Assembly (NCBI GenBank): GCA_002780895.1
Contig: PEUB01000045.1
Location: 1 to 32,610 of the forward strand
Source: Nitrospirae bacterium CG02_land_8_20_14_3_00_41_53
GTDB taxonomy: Bacteria; Nitrospirota; Thermodesulfovibrionia; Thermodesulfovibrionales; SM23-35
Length of the DNA stretch: 32,610 nucleotides
Reading direction: 5' to 3'
The notes under the pieces: model-generated
The model's database searches: none
Told to the model about the DNA's origin: nothing
The model's input: the letters and a program-made list of their open reading frames with translations, nothing else
Made by a program: the position numbers and the translations under genes
Part shown: in pieces, positions 16,445 to 25,203 of the stretch
Position numbering within the stretch: position 1 is the first letter of the stretch
Layout of the letters: each line of letters opens with the position of its first letter

Positions 16445-18364
16445 TTAATGGTCACTGTAAAAAAGGAGTAAAGATGAGTTAATGACGACGGAAATGCAGC
16501 CTGCCTCCTGAAGGATTGCTGCAAGAATAGGTGTAAGATAGCCCAGGGACGCTAGGCTCAGTCCAATTACATTCCAGATAATGGCAAAGACAATGTTTGC
16601 CCTCATTTTTTGAAATGCCTTGCGGCTTAAACTTATCGTATACCTTACCTTTGAAAGCTCGTCCCCAAGCAGGGCTACATCTGCAGTCTCAATTGCCACG
16701 TCAGTGCCGGCGGTTCCCATTGCCATCCCGATATCAGCACAAGCCAATGCCGGGGCGTCATTAACACCGTCGCCAACCATAACCACCACATGGCCTTCTT
16801 TTTTTAATCGGTCTACATATGACACCTTCTCTTCCGGAAGCAGGCCGGATGCAAACTCTTTAATCCCCAAAGAATTGGCAACCGCCTCTGACACAATGCG
16901 ATTATCCCCTGACAGCATCGCTATTCTTTTCATCCCCAGTGATCTAAGGTTTGCAATTTCTTCAGACAGCCCATCTTTAACAACGTCTCTCACCGCAATC
17001 AGGCCGATTAACTTACTGTCACTTGCAACCAGTAAGACAGTTGCGCCCTTATTCTCAAGGCTCTTAATAGTCGTCAGGTGTTTACCCGAAACCGCAATCT
17101 CTTTCTCTTCCATCAACTCAACAGTTCCAATCAGGATTGTTTGCCCCCCGTGTTGAGCAATAACGCCTTTTCCTACAGTTGCCTCAAATCTGTCAGGGTC
17201 AGGTGATTCTATGCCTGATTCCTTTGCTTTAACCATGATTGCTCTTGCAAGGGGATGCTCTGAAAATTTCTCGGCGATTGCTGCTGTCTCTAAAACATCT
17301 TCAAGCTTACTGTTATTACAAGGTATAATGTCGGTGACTTTAGGTTTTCCGTAAGTAAGTGTTCCTGTTTTATCAAACACAACTGTATCAACGTTTTGCA
17401 GGCGTTCTACAAAGGTTCCGCCTTTGATGAGAATTCCCCTCCTGCCTGCATTTCCAATCGCACCAACAACAGCAATAGGCACAGCCAGAGCCAGGGCACA
17501 CGGACAGGCTACAAGGAGGATGGTTACAGCCCTTACAAGCGAGCCGCTGAAGATATAAACAGCGCCCGATAGGATTAGTATGGCAGGCAGAAAATAGGTG
17601 GTAAAATGGTCAGCTATATTTTGTATCGGAGCCTTTTTCTCTTGAGCCTCCTCCACCAGATGAATCATGTGGGCAAGGGTAGTGTCGTCTGCCACTTTAT
17701 CTGTTTTTATCTTAAGGGCACCGCTCTGGTTTAAAGTACCTGCAAACACCGCGTTTCCCGGAACCTTGTCAACCGGCATTGATTCACCGGTAATAGAAGA
17801 CTGATCGACGGCGCTGTATCCAGACACGACCTTGCCGTCAACAGGTATCTTCTCCCCTGGTTTTACAAGCACAATATCGCCAATTCCTACCTGCTTTACA
17901 TCAACCACTAACTCCCCGCCTTCTTTCAGGACGCGTGCCGTCAGGGGCATCATCTCAATGAGTTTTTTGATAGCGCCCCGTGTTCTATCAATGATAAAAT
18001 CCTCAAGATACGACCCTGCCAGGATGATAAATACGACTGTCCCTGCTGCCAGATACTCGCCGATTGCAACAGAAGCAATTTCGGCTATCGTCACAAAAAG
18101 CGGCACACCGATCTTGCCCTTTATAAGTGACGTTGCTGCTTTTATATAGATGGGATATCCCAAAAAAACGGCCAGGAGCGAAAGGGCGTCCACAAGACGA
18201 AGCGGCAAAATGGACATTTTTCCAAAGAGCCAGCTAATTAAAAGAAGCAGACCAACCACGCTTAGATGAATTACATTTTTGGTGTTCTGACTCATTTTGA
18301 TTTTTTGTTTGGTGCCTACCATGCAGACATCGTTCTGGCAGATACCTTCCTTGCTTTTTTTCAT
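16445..18364 (-). CDS. Heavy-metal translocating P1B-type ATPase lacking an N-terminal HMA domain
   Basis: CPCALALAVP, DKTGTLT, TGES, GDGVNDAPAL, HPLARAI; probable start MKKSKEGICQ at 18364 (ORF caller extended upstream into the USP gene). Confidence 0.9.
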   Translation of the reverse strand: MKKSKEGICQNDVCMVGTKQKIKMSQNTKNVIHLSVVGLLLLISWLFGKMSILPLRLVDALSLLAVFLGYPIYIKAATSLIKGKIGVPLFVTIAEIASVAIGEYLAAGTVVFIILAGSYLEDFIIDRTRGAIKKLIEMMPLTARVLKEGGELVVDVKQVGIGDIVLVKPGEKIPVDGKVVSGYSAVDQSSITGESMPVDKVPGNAVFAGTLNQSGALKIKTDKVADDTTLAHMIHLVEEAQEKKAPIQNIADHFTTYFLPAILILSGAVYIFSGSLVRAVTILLVACPCALALAVPIAVVGAIGNAGRRGILIKGGTFVERLQNVDTVVFDKTGTLTYGKPKVTDIIPCNNSKLEDVLETAAIAEKFSEHPLARAIMVKAKESGIESPDPDRFEATVGKGVIAQHGGQTILIGTVELMEEKEIAVSGKHLTTIKSLENKGATVLLVASDSKLIGLIAVRDVVKDGLSEEIANLRSLGMKRIAMLSGDNRIVSEAVANSLGIKEFASGLLPEEKVSYVDRLKKEGHVVVMVGDGVNDAPALACADIGMAMGTAGTDVAIETADVALLGDELSKVRYTISLSRKAFQKMRANIVFAIIWNVIGLSLASLGYLTPILAAILQEAGCISVVINSSLLLFYSDH

Positions 18365-18368
18365 CAGC

Positions 18369-19289
18369 TTATCCTCTTGCTTTCTCTTCAGCCAATGCAG
18401 GTAATGTAATGAGTAATACCGCTCTGTCGCTGTATTCAACCGCATTCCTTGATACAGACCCCCAGAGAATCTCCTTCACATAACCTTTGCCGTGAGAGCC
18501 CATAACAATAAGCGATACATCCTCCTCCCTTGCAATCCTGATTAAATCTGGACCTGCCTTGCCTACATGAAGATGTGTCTTTGCCTTAAAACCTGCCATT
18601 TCAAGTTCCTGTTTGACTGCCTCAAGTTTTTCTTTATCTGCCCTCTCAAATTCCTTGAACTTTTCAGGCGATTGCATACTCATCGCCTTTTCATCCATCA
18701 CATGGGCAACAATCACCTCTTCAACCCCTGCATCTTTCAAGCCTTTGAGATACCGCAGTGCCTCTTTTGCGCAATCCGACCAGTCTGTAGGATAAAGCAC
18801 TCTATTAAAAGGCATCTCGCAGAATCTCTTGCATGTCTCTGTATCCGCTCCGAAGCAAGCAGGATATTTTGGAACGTATACAGGGATATTACCGTAACGA
18901 ATAATTTTATCAGTATTTGAGCCGATAAATATCTCACCGATGACTCCCTTTTTCTGTCTGCCGGAAACTATAAGGGATACTTTTTCATAATCAGCAACTT
19001 TTAATATCTCCCGGTAAGGAACTCCAACCTCTATTCGTTTCTTTCCTTTCATTCCTGCATTTTCTATTGTCATGACTGCCTCGGACATTTTTGCATCGGC
19101 AATTGCTGTAAATTTCTCAATTTCCTTGGTACTAAAGCCTTCATATTTATCCATTGGAATTTTTGCAACATCTATTACATGAAGCAAAACTATTTCTTCC
19201 GTACCTGCTTTCTTAAAATTCAAAATGCAGGAAAGCACATCGAGGGAAAACTCCTCGAACTTAATCGGATAAAGTATCTTTTTATACAT
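18369..19289 (-). CDS. Universal stress protein, two tandem domains
   Basis: 306 aa; two USP units, second with VMGSHGKGYVKEILWGSVSRNAVEYS. Confidence 0.9.
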   Translation of the reverse strand: MYKKILYPIKFEEFSLDVLSCILNFKKAGTEEIVLLHVIDVAKIPMDKYEGFSTKEIEKFTAIADAKMSEAVMTIENAGMKGKKRIEVGVPYREILKVADYEKVSLIVSGRQKKGVIGEIFIGSNTDKIIRYGNIPVYVPKYPACFGADTETCKRFCEMPFNRVLYPTDWSDCAKEALRYLKGLKDAGVEEVIVAHVMDEKAMSMQSPEKFKEFERADKEKLEAVKQELEMAGFKAKTHLHVGKAGPDLIRIAREEDVSLIVMGSHGKGYVKEILWGSVSRNAVEYSDRAVLLITLPALAEEKARG

Positions 19290-19291
19290 GG

Positions 19292-20344
19292 TTATTCCCT
19301 CCCCTTAAAGAGTTTAAATTCGGTCCTCTTTGCAAACCATACAAGGGCAAGCATGACAGGCACTTCTATCAAAGGCCCTATGACAGTTGCCAGGGCGACC
19401 GTTGGATTGAACGCGGTAATCGCGATGGCGATGGCAATCTCGAAGTCCCTTCCCGTGGCATTGAACCCCACCGCTACGGCATCTTTGTAATTCAATCCCA
19501 GCTTCCATCCTGTAAGATAGACGACAACAAACATGATCCAGAAGAAGAGCGTCATGGGTATTGCAAGATGAACAATTAACATGGGCTTTTCAAGGATCAG
19601 GTCGCCTTTTAAGGCAAACATCACAACAAGTGTAAAGAGGAGTCCGATAATAGACATGGTATCCAGATAAAACTTCAGTTTATGGAACCACTCTTCCCCG
19701 CGTTTTTTTACTCCCCAGAATCTTGTGAGCATACCTGCTATGAGCGGCAGTCCAAGATAAAGGACAACGCTTTCCCCGACTACCCAAACATCAAAATTGA
19801 CTTCTCCCAAAAGCAGTTTTGCATAGACGGGGATTAGAATCATTTGTATTATCGAGTTGATAGCCACCAGGATTATGGCCAGCGGACCATTCCCTGCGGA
19901 AAGATAAGTAAAGACAATGACCATTGCGATACATGGTGCAAGCCCATAAAGAACAAGCCCTGTGTAAAGGTCTGGCTCGCCGCGCAGGAATATCTTTGCG
20001 AGCAGGAGCATAAAAAACGGGGCAATAGCATAGTTGAAAAACGCCACGATGAGAAGCTGTCTGGGCGATTTCGCAGCCTTGCCAAGGTCTTCAAATTTTA
20101 TATTCGCCATTGCCGGATACATCATCATGAAAAGGCCTATAACGACTCCAAGCACAATAATGTTCGGCACGCTGAATTCATAGGTCCCGTGAAAGATGGA
20201 TTTGATTGCATCAATGGGCGGAGTGAGTGCAAAATTTGAAATTCCATACCACTTGCCGATGACAATGCCGATAATCATACTGACAATAACAAATACAGGT
20301 AATAACCTGAAGTTGTGAAGCTTTTCAAAAAATTTTCTGAGCAT
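19292..20344 (-). CDS. Arsenite efflux permease ACR3 family
   Basis: 350 aa, about 10 TM; YGLAPCIAMVIVFTYLSAGNGPLAIILVAINSIIQ and VGFNATGRDFEIAIAIAITAF. Confidence 0.92.
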   Translation of the reverse strand: MLRKFFEKLHNFRLLPVFVIVSMIIGIVIGKWYGISNFALTPPIDAIKSIFHGTYEFSVPNIIVLGVVIGLFMMMYPAMANIKFEDLGKAAKSPRQLLIVAFFNYAIAPFFMLLLAKIFLRGEPDLYTGLVLYGLAPCIAMVIVFTYLSAGNGPLAIILVAINSIIQMILIPVYAKLLLGEVNFDVWVVGESVVLYLGLPLIAGMLTRFWGVKKRGEEWFHKLKFYLDTMSIIGLLFTLVVMFALKGDLILEKPMLIVHLAIPMTLFFWIMFVVVYLTGWKLGLNYKDAVAVGFNATGRDFEIAIAIAITAFNPTVALATVIGPLIEVPVMLALVWFAKRTEFKLFKGRE

Positions 20345-20390
20345 CCCTTACCTCCTCAATGAATTTGACTATTAGCATATCTCACCCCGT

Positions 20391-20759
20391 TTATGTTCTT
20401 TTGCCTATGTTGCAAAGGATCTTTATGTCCTTTTTGATCACTTCTCTTAATCTTTCTTCATCCTTCAGGATGAGGGAATCATCATTTAAAATAGAAGATA
20501 AGAATTTTAAGAGTTTACGATTATATGTATTCATTCCTTCTTTTGAGAGCTTATAGAAAGACCATGTCCAGTCTTTTCTCACTTCAATAAGCCCTGCATT
20601 CTTGAGAATTCCAAGGTGCTTTGAGACTGTTGACTGGCCCATTTCCAGTATGAACATTAACTGGCATACGCACAATTCCTGGTTCTCAAGGAGTTTCAAT
20701 ATCCTCACCCTTGTCTCATCCGATATCGCCTTTGATAACTTAATAAAATCTCTCAGCAT
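20391..20759 (-). CDS. arsR: ArsR/SmtB family repressor
   Basis: 122 aa; NQELCVCQLMFILEMGQSTVSKHLGILKNAGL. Confidence 0.92.
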   Translation of the reverse strand: MLRDFIKLSKAISDETRVRILKLLENQELCVCQLMFILEMGQSTVSKHLGILKNAGLIEVRKDWTWSFYKLSKEGMNTYNRKLLKFLSSILNDDSLILKDEERLREVIKKDIKILCNIGKRT

Positions 20760-20772
20760 ATTTATATCCCTT

Positions 20773-20790
20773 TATCACGATATAGTGATA
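20773..20790. promoter_or_regulatory. Candidate ArsR operator palindrome
   Basis: TATCAC-GATATA-GTGATA immediately upstream of the arsR at 20391..20759. Confidence 0.55.
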
Positions 20791-20812
20791 TAACAATAAA
20801 CCAAATACCCAT

Positions 20813-20834
20813 CCTTTGTCAAACCTTTGTCAAA
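20813..20834. repeat. 11-bp perfect tandem repeat containing two TTGACA hexamers (minus strand)
   Basis: CCTTTGTCAAA x2 on +, i.e. TTTGACAAAGG x2 on -. Confidence 0.9.
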
Positions 20835-20858
20835 TCTTGCACTAAGATTAAGCGGCTT

Positions 20859-21221
20859 TCATGTTTTTGTGAGCTTATAGCCCTTGAATGCTATGTCCGT
20901 TTTGCTTCTTAAGAATCTTTTAAGCCTTTCTTGATCCTCTGTTACATTATCTTCTGGAATCTTTTCCATTACCGAAAGGATTAAAAACCTTCTGAACATA
21001 TCCGCATCATCAATGCTGTAATGAACCCATTTGCCCTGTTTCCTGTCTTTAATGAGACCGGCTTCTTTCAGGACAGCAAGATGAAAGGATACCTTTGGCT
21101 GAATAGTATCAAGGGCTGCGACAATATCGCACACGCAGAGTTCTCCATGTTCAAGAAGTTTGATAATTCTCAACCTCGTCTCCTCAGACAGTGCTTTAAA
21201 GATAGTAAGAACATTTTCCAT
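20859..21221 (-). CDS. arsR: ArsR/SmtB family repressor (second copy)
   Basis: 120 aa; GELCVCDIVAALDTIQPKVSFHLAVLKEAGLI. Confidence 0.92.
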   Translation of the reverse strand: MENVLTIFKALSEETRLRIIKLLEHGELCVCDIVAALDTIQPKVSFHLAVLKEAGLIKDRKQGKWVHYSIDDADMFRRFLILSVMEKIPEDNVTEDQERLKRFLRSKTDIAFKGYKLTKT

Positions 21222-21225
21222 AGCT

Positions 21226-21474
21226 TTATCCTTTTATGTTTTCTTGCTGTATCAGTTCTTTTACCTTCTCAAGACTTGGTAAAGGTTTTCCTGAATGTTT
21301 GAGTTTCCCGTTGATAACAAGACCCGGTGTTGACATGGTATATTTCATAATCTCAATGATGTTTGTAACCTTCTCGACCTTTGCATCAATGCCGAGTTCT
21401 ATAATCGCTTTCTTGACGATCTCTTCCAGCATGCGGCAGTTCGGACACCCGGGGCCTAACACTTTTATTTCCAT
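21226..21474 (-). CDS. Small redox-active disulfide protein, thioredoxin-like
   Basis: 82 aa; KVLGPGCPNCRMLEE ... STPGLVINGKL. Confidence 0.9.
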   Translation of the reverse strand: MEIKVLGPGCPNCRMLEEIVKKAIIELGIDAKVEKVTNIIEIMKYTMSTPGLVINGKLKHSGKPLPSLEKVKELIQQENIKG

Positions 21475-21502
21475 AATCGAATCCTCCTCTTGAAATTTAC
21501 CC

Positions 21503-21952
21503 TCAACACTTTTTGGCTAATAGCTTAAGTGCTGATTTTCGCTGATTCACTTGAGGCAGTTTCACATTAAAGACTTGAGATGCGGCAAGAAGCCCTGCCT
21601 TGACGATCAAATCAGCCGGGATTGTCTCATGGGTCTGATCAGCATATTCAATAGTTCTGCATTTTGCATCGCCACAAACCTCACAGCAAGGACTTTGCCC
21701 AGTTCGTGCACCCAGCCACTCTTCAAGGGTTTTTCCGGCAATCAGGATTTTATTCGACTGCAAAACATCTTTTTTGAACCTCACGGGATTAATTGCCTTT
21801 TTCACCAGACTGACATCAATCCCCGTCGAATTGAGGACCTGTTTCAGACTCTGCACTGCCTTTTCAACCTCCTGCTCCGTTGAACCACACCTCGGGCACG
21901 TCTTATTACGTTTATCAAGTAATCGCTGCCATTCGATGATAAGTGTTTTCAA
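21503..21952 (-). CDS. DUF2703-like cysteine-rich protein
   Basis: 149 aa; IEWQRL...CPRCGSTEQEV, ILIAGKTLEEWLGARTGQSPCCEVCGDAKCRT. Confidence 0.75.
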   Translation of the reverse strand: MKTLIIEWQRLLDKRNKTCPRCGSTEQEVEKAVQSLKQVLNSTGIDVSLVKKAINPVRFKKDVLQSNKILIAGKTLEEWLGARTGQSPCCEVCGDAKCRTIEYADQTHETIPADLIVKAGLLAASQVFNVKLPQVNQRKSALKLLAKKC

Positions 21953-21963
21953 AGATGCACCTC

Positions 21964-22923
21964 CTATAAAATCGCATTAAACAGATAACCAACGGCTATA
22001 ATGGTCACGGTCATTATCCCGACAAATACGCCGAGAAGTGGAATCTTCAAGACCTTCCTCAGGATTATCATTTCGGGAAGCGACAACGCTGTGACAGCCA
22101 TCATGAAGGCAAGCACAGTACCCACGCTTAAGCCCTTTTCCATCAATGCATAGACTATGGGGATAACCCCGGCGGCATTTGAATACAATGGTACCCCTAT
22201 CAATACCGCTATCGGCACTGCAAAAACATTTCCTCTCCCTGCATACCGCACGAGAAAGTCCTGAGGTACATACCCGTGTATGAATCCGCCGATACCGATA
22301 GCTATGAGAATGAATAACCATACCCTTTTCAAAATATCTTTGGTATTTTCTTTTGCATAGAGAAGCCTTTCTTTGGAAGTTTGCCTGACTATTTCATACT
22401 CCTGACCGTTGTGAAATTTATAAACATATTCCTCAACCCATTTTTCAAGTTTGAGTTTTCCAATAATAAGACCCCCAAATATAGCAACGAGGAGACCTGT
22501 TCCTATATAAATCGCTGTTACTTTCCAGCCGAAAAGCCCGAAAAGTAAAACAACAGCTATCTCGTTTACCATGGGAGAAGAAATGAGAAACGAAAAAGTC
22601 ACGCCGAGAGGTATTCCTGCTTCTACAAATCCGATAAACAGTGGGACTGCAGAACATGAGCAGAAAGGGGTTACAATTCCAAGCAGCGCTGCAAGGATAT
22701 TACCTATAAATTCTTTTTTATGTGATAAAATCTGCTTTGTCTTTTCTGGTGGGAAATAACTTCTTATTACAGATATAACAAATATTATTAATGTCAGAAG
22801 AAAAAATATCTTTATTGTGTCATAGATAAAGAAATCAAGGACATCCGCAGGGCGAGAACCATATTCTAAATTTATGATATTATAGGTTACGTATCCCGCA
22901 AATTCTTTTAACATTGCCGCCAT
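21964..22923 (-). CDS. Permease (ArsP/DUF318-like)
   Basis: 319 aa; GIVTPFCSCSAVPLFIGFVEAGIPLGVTFSFLISSPMVNEIAVVLL. Confidence 0.9.
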   Translation of the reverse strand: MAAMLKEFAGYVTYNIINLEYGSRPADVLDFFIYDTIKIFFLLTLIIFVISVIRSYFPPEKTKQILSHKKEFIGNILAALLGIVTPFCSCSAVPLFIGFVEAGIPLGVTFSFLISSPMVNEIAVVLLFGLFGWKVTAIYIGTGLLVAIFGGLIIGKLKLEKWVEEYVYKFHNGQEYEIVRQTSKERLLYAKENTKDILKRVWLFILIAIGIGGFIHGYVPQDFLVRYAGRGNVFAVPIAVLIGVPLYSNAAGVIPIVYALMEKGLSVGTVLAFMMAVTALSLPEMIILRKVLKIPLLGVFVGIMTVTIIAVGYLFNAIL

Positions 22924-22940
22924 CCAAAAACTGCTTCTAT

Positions 22941-22972
22941 ATTATATAAACAAATATTTATATAATTGTCAA
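22941..22972 (-). promoter_or_regulatory. Promoter with overlapping ArsR/SmtB-type palindrome
   Basis: ATTATATAAA-CAAATA-TTTATATAAT perfect 10-bp arms (22941-22966) abutting TTGACA on minus (22967-22972), just upstream of the first gene of the operon. Confidence 0.65.
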
Positions 22973-23164
22973 GGCATATAAGTTCCCTGCAACATTGCAA
23001 TTAGTTAAATTTTCTACTAAAGAAAAAATCTGACGATCTGAGAAACCTGAAACAAGTCAGAAGGATGTTAAATTAAAACGGTAGTTCAAAATTTGAGAAC
23101 AACTGTTCACAATATAGGATCGTTTACAAAAATGCATTATATGTTCTTAAATGTAATTTTTTTG

Positions 23165-23193
23165 TTGACAAATAAGATTTATTGTTGTATAAA
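23165..23193 (+). promoter_or_regulatory. Sigma70-type promoter
   Basis: TTGACA (23165-23170), 17-nt spacer, TATAAA (23188-23193), ATG at 23211. Confidence 0.7.
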
Positions 23194-23210
23194 TTTATAC
23201 AGGTGAGTAA

Positions 23211-23756
23211 ATGTTAAAAAGTTTGTTTTCATCATCAATAAGGGCTGATGTTCTCTCACTGCTTCTGAACAGCCCCGATGAACAGTTCTACATTAGGGAG
23301 ATAGCTAAGCTCCTCAGAAAAAATCCATCTGGTGTGAAGAGGGAGCTCGACAACCTTGAGAAGATGGGTATACTGACCAGCGAAAAGATTGTCAACCTCA
23401 AATATTTTCAGGCAAATAAGGATTCACCTCTGTTCTCTGAACTAAAAAATCTTATAACAAAGTCTCTTGGCCTGCCAGGTGCACTTAAAGCAGTCTTAAG
23501 GGCTTCTGGTGCAAAGGCTGCTTTTATTTATGGGTCTTATGCAGAAGGGAATGATGTAGATAGCGTAGACCTTTTTGTTGTTGGTGCATTACCATCACTT
23601 GCAAAAGAACTTAAGGATCTTGAAAGAAGGTTTGATCAAAAGATTGACTGTATTATGATGGATGAAGATGAATACAGACTCAAGAAGAAAAAACGCGATT
23701 CTAATCTGAAAAAAATTTTATCAGGCAAAAGGATTACCCTGATAGGCAGACTTTGA
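23211..23756 (+). CDS. wHTH plus nucleotidyltransferase-like domain protein
   Basis: 181 aa; EQFYIREIAKLLRKNPSGVKRELDNLEKMGIL and AAFIYGSYAEGNDVDSVDLFVVG. Confidence 0.8.
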   Translation: MLKSLFSSSIRADVLSLLLNSPDEQFYIREIAKLLRKNPSGVKRELDNLEKMGILTSEKIVNLKYFQANKDSPLFSELKNLITKSLGLPGALKAVLRASGAKAAFIYGSYAEGNDVDSVDLFVVGALPSLAKELKDLERRFDQKIDCIMMDEDEYRLKKKKRDSNLKKILSGKRITLIGRL

Positions 23757-23768
23757 GCACAGAGAGTT

Positions 23769-23795
23769 CCGCACTTCCATAGTAGGAAAGTGCGG
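23769..23795. other. Intercistronic hairpin
   Basis: CCGCACTTCC (23769-23778) / GGAAAGTGCGG (23785-23795), one-base bulge. Confidence 0.6.
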
Positions 23796-23817
23796 CTTGA
23801 AAGGGGGTGAATATTTA

Positions 23818-23880
23818 ATGGCAAAGGCAGCTAAGAAAGCAGCTAAAAAGGCAACAAAGAAGACCGCAAAGAAGAAATAA
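23818..23880 (+). CDS. 20-aa Lys/Ala-rich basic mini-protein
   Basis: MAKAAKKAAKKATKKTAKKK*, aagggggtga SD-like upstream, strong terminator downstream. Confidence 0.55.
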   Translation: MAKAAKKAAKKATKKTAKKK

Positions 23881-23910
23881 GTTTCCTCCACACGCTCACA
23901 CATCTTTTTG

Positions 23911-23943
23911 GGCTGGAGAAGAAATTCTCCAGCCTCCCCTTTT
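23911..23943 (+). terminator. Rho-independent terminator
   Basis: GGCTGGAGAA-GAAA-TTCTCCAGCC, perfect 10-bp stem then TCCCCTTTT. Confidence 0.8.
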
Positions 23944-24021
23944 GCGGTCTTCTACATTATGAAACTAGATTCTGTTGAAAAATTCAAGTAAAATTTGTAA
24001 GTTCTTGATAAATAAGTTTTT

Positions 24022-24900
24022 TTATGTGTAAATCAATGCTGGTTGTTGGTCGACTTCTGAAATTAACTCCCAGTAATCTGGGTGTGAAAGTAGCTTTTTC
24101 AGGAACTTCATGTTTGTAGTATGCCCTGACTTATTCGCTATGATATGACCATAAATCGGGAATCCTGATAAAGATAGGTCGCCGATTAGGTCCAGTATTT
24201 TATGGCGGACAAATTCGTCTTTAAACCTTAAACCTGATGAATTTAATATACCGCTTTCACCAAGTATTATAGCGTTGTCAAAAGAACCGCCCATTGCGAA
24301 CCCATTAGCTTTCAGGTATTCAACATCCTTAAGAAATCCGAAGGTCCGTGCAGGGGCTATCTCCATTGCAAAGTTTTCCTCCGTAAGCTCCAGGCTCAGA
24401 TTTTGCTCTCCAAGTAGATAGTGATTAAAATGGATTCTGTATGTTACATGCAACCCGTTATGGGGAAGGGCTGCAATCTCAGCATGACCATCGGTAAGGA
24501 CTACCGGGTTTGTTATCCTTATATATGGTCTTTTTTTACTCTGTTTTGCAATTCCACCTTTAAGGATTAGGCTTGTTAGTTCCATTGAGCTTCCGTCGAG
24601 GATTGGAATTTCTGGACCGTTTACTTCTACGATCAGATTATCTATCCCGAGGCCAGCAAGGGCAGCAAGGATATGTTCAACAGTCCTGATCTTTATTCCA
24701 TTATATCCGAGAGTAGTCGAAAAGGCGGTATCTGTAACTGAACCAATAGATGCCTTTATTGCTAATTCCTTATCAGTCCTTATAAATATTATACCTGTAT
24801 CCCTCGGTGCCGGCTTAAGGTAGACCTTCGAATACCGCCCTGTATGAAGCCCGATACCTTCAAAACTCACTTCCTGTTTTAATGTTCTTTGTAAACGCAT
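24022..24900 (-). CDS. lpxC: UDP-3-O-acyl-N-acetylglucosamine deacetylase
   Basis: 292 aa; RTVEHILAALAGLGIDNLIVEVNGPEIPILDGSS; ARTFGFLKDVEYL; KDEFVRHKILDLIGDL. Confidence 0.95.
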   Translation of the reverse strand: MRLQRTLKQEVSFEGIGLHTGRYSKVYLKPAPRDTGIIFIRTDKELAIKASIGSVTDTAFSTTLGYNGIKIRTVEHILAALAGLGIDNLIVEVNGPEIPILDGSSMELTSLILKGGIAKQSKKRPYIRITNPVVLTDGHAEIAALPHNGLHVTYRIHFNHYLLGEQNLSLELTEENFAMEIAPARTFGFLKDVEYLKANGFAMGGSFDNAIILGESGILNSSGLRFKDEFVRHKILDLIGDLSLSGFPIYGHIIANKSGHTTNMKFLKKLLSHPDYWELISEVDQQPALIYT

Positions 24901-25203
24901 AGTTTGTTCGATTAAAATTTAGTGAAAGTATGATTAAAGAAAGCAAATATAGTGCCAGCAGAACCACAAAAAGTTTTTGATTTTTATAGAGCTCGGATTA
25001 TGTTCGACATGGGCTTTTAAAGGAGTTCTCGCAAAAAATTAAAGTCCCCTTTGGTTTAATTAAAAAAGTTAGATATATATAGATGTGTTGTCTGTTGTCA
25101 ATAAAGTGTGTAATATTTAACACAGTGCTATACCTTACTCCAGCCTGATATGTTAAAATTTCATCTGATGATTTAGACTATATAAGGAGATTAATATATT
25201 ATA

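Noticed and set aside
16620-17156. 178-aa plus-strand ORF
   Set aside because: Antisense to the P-type ATPase.
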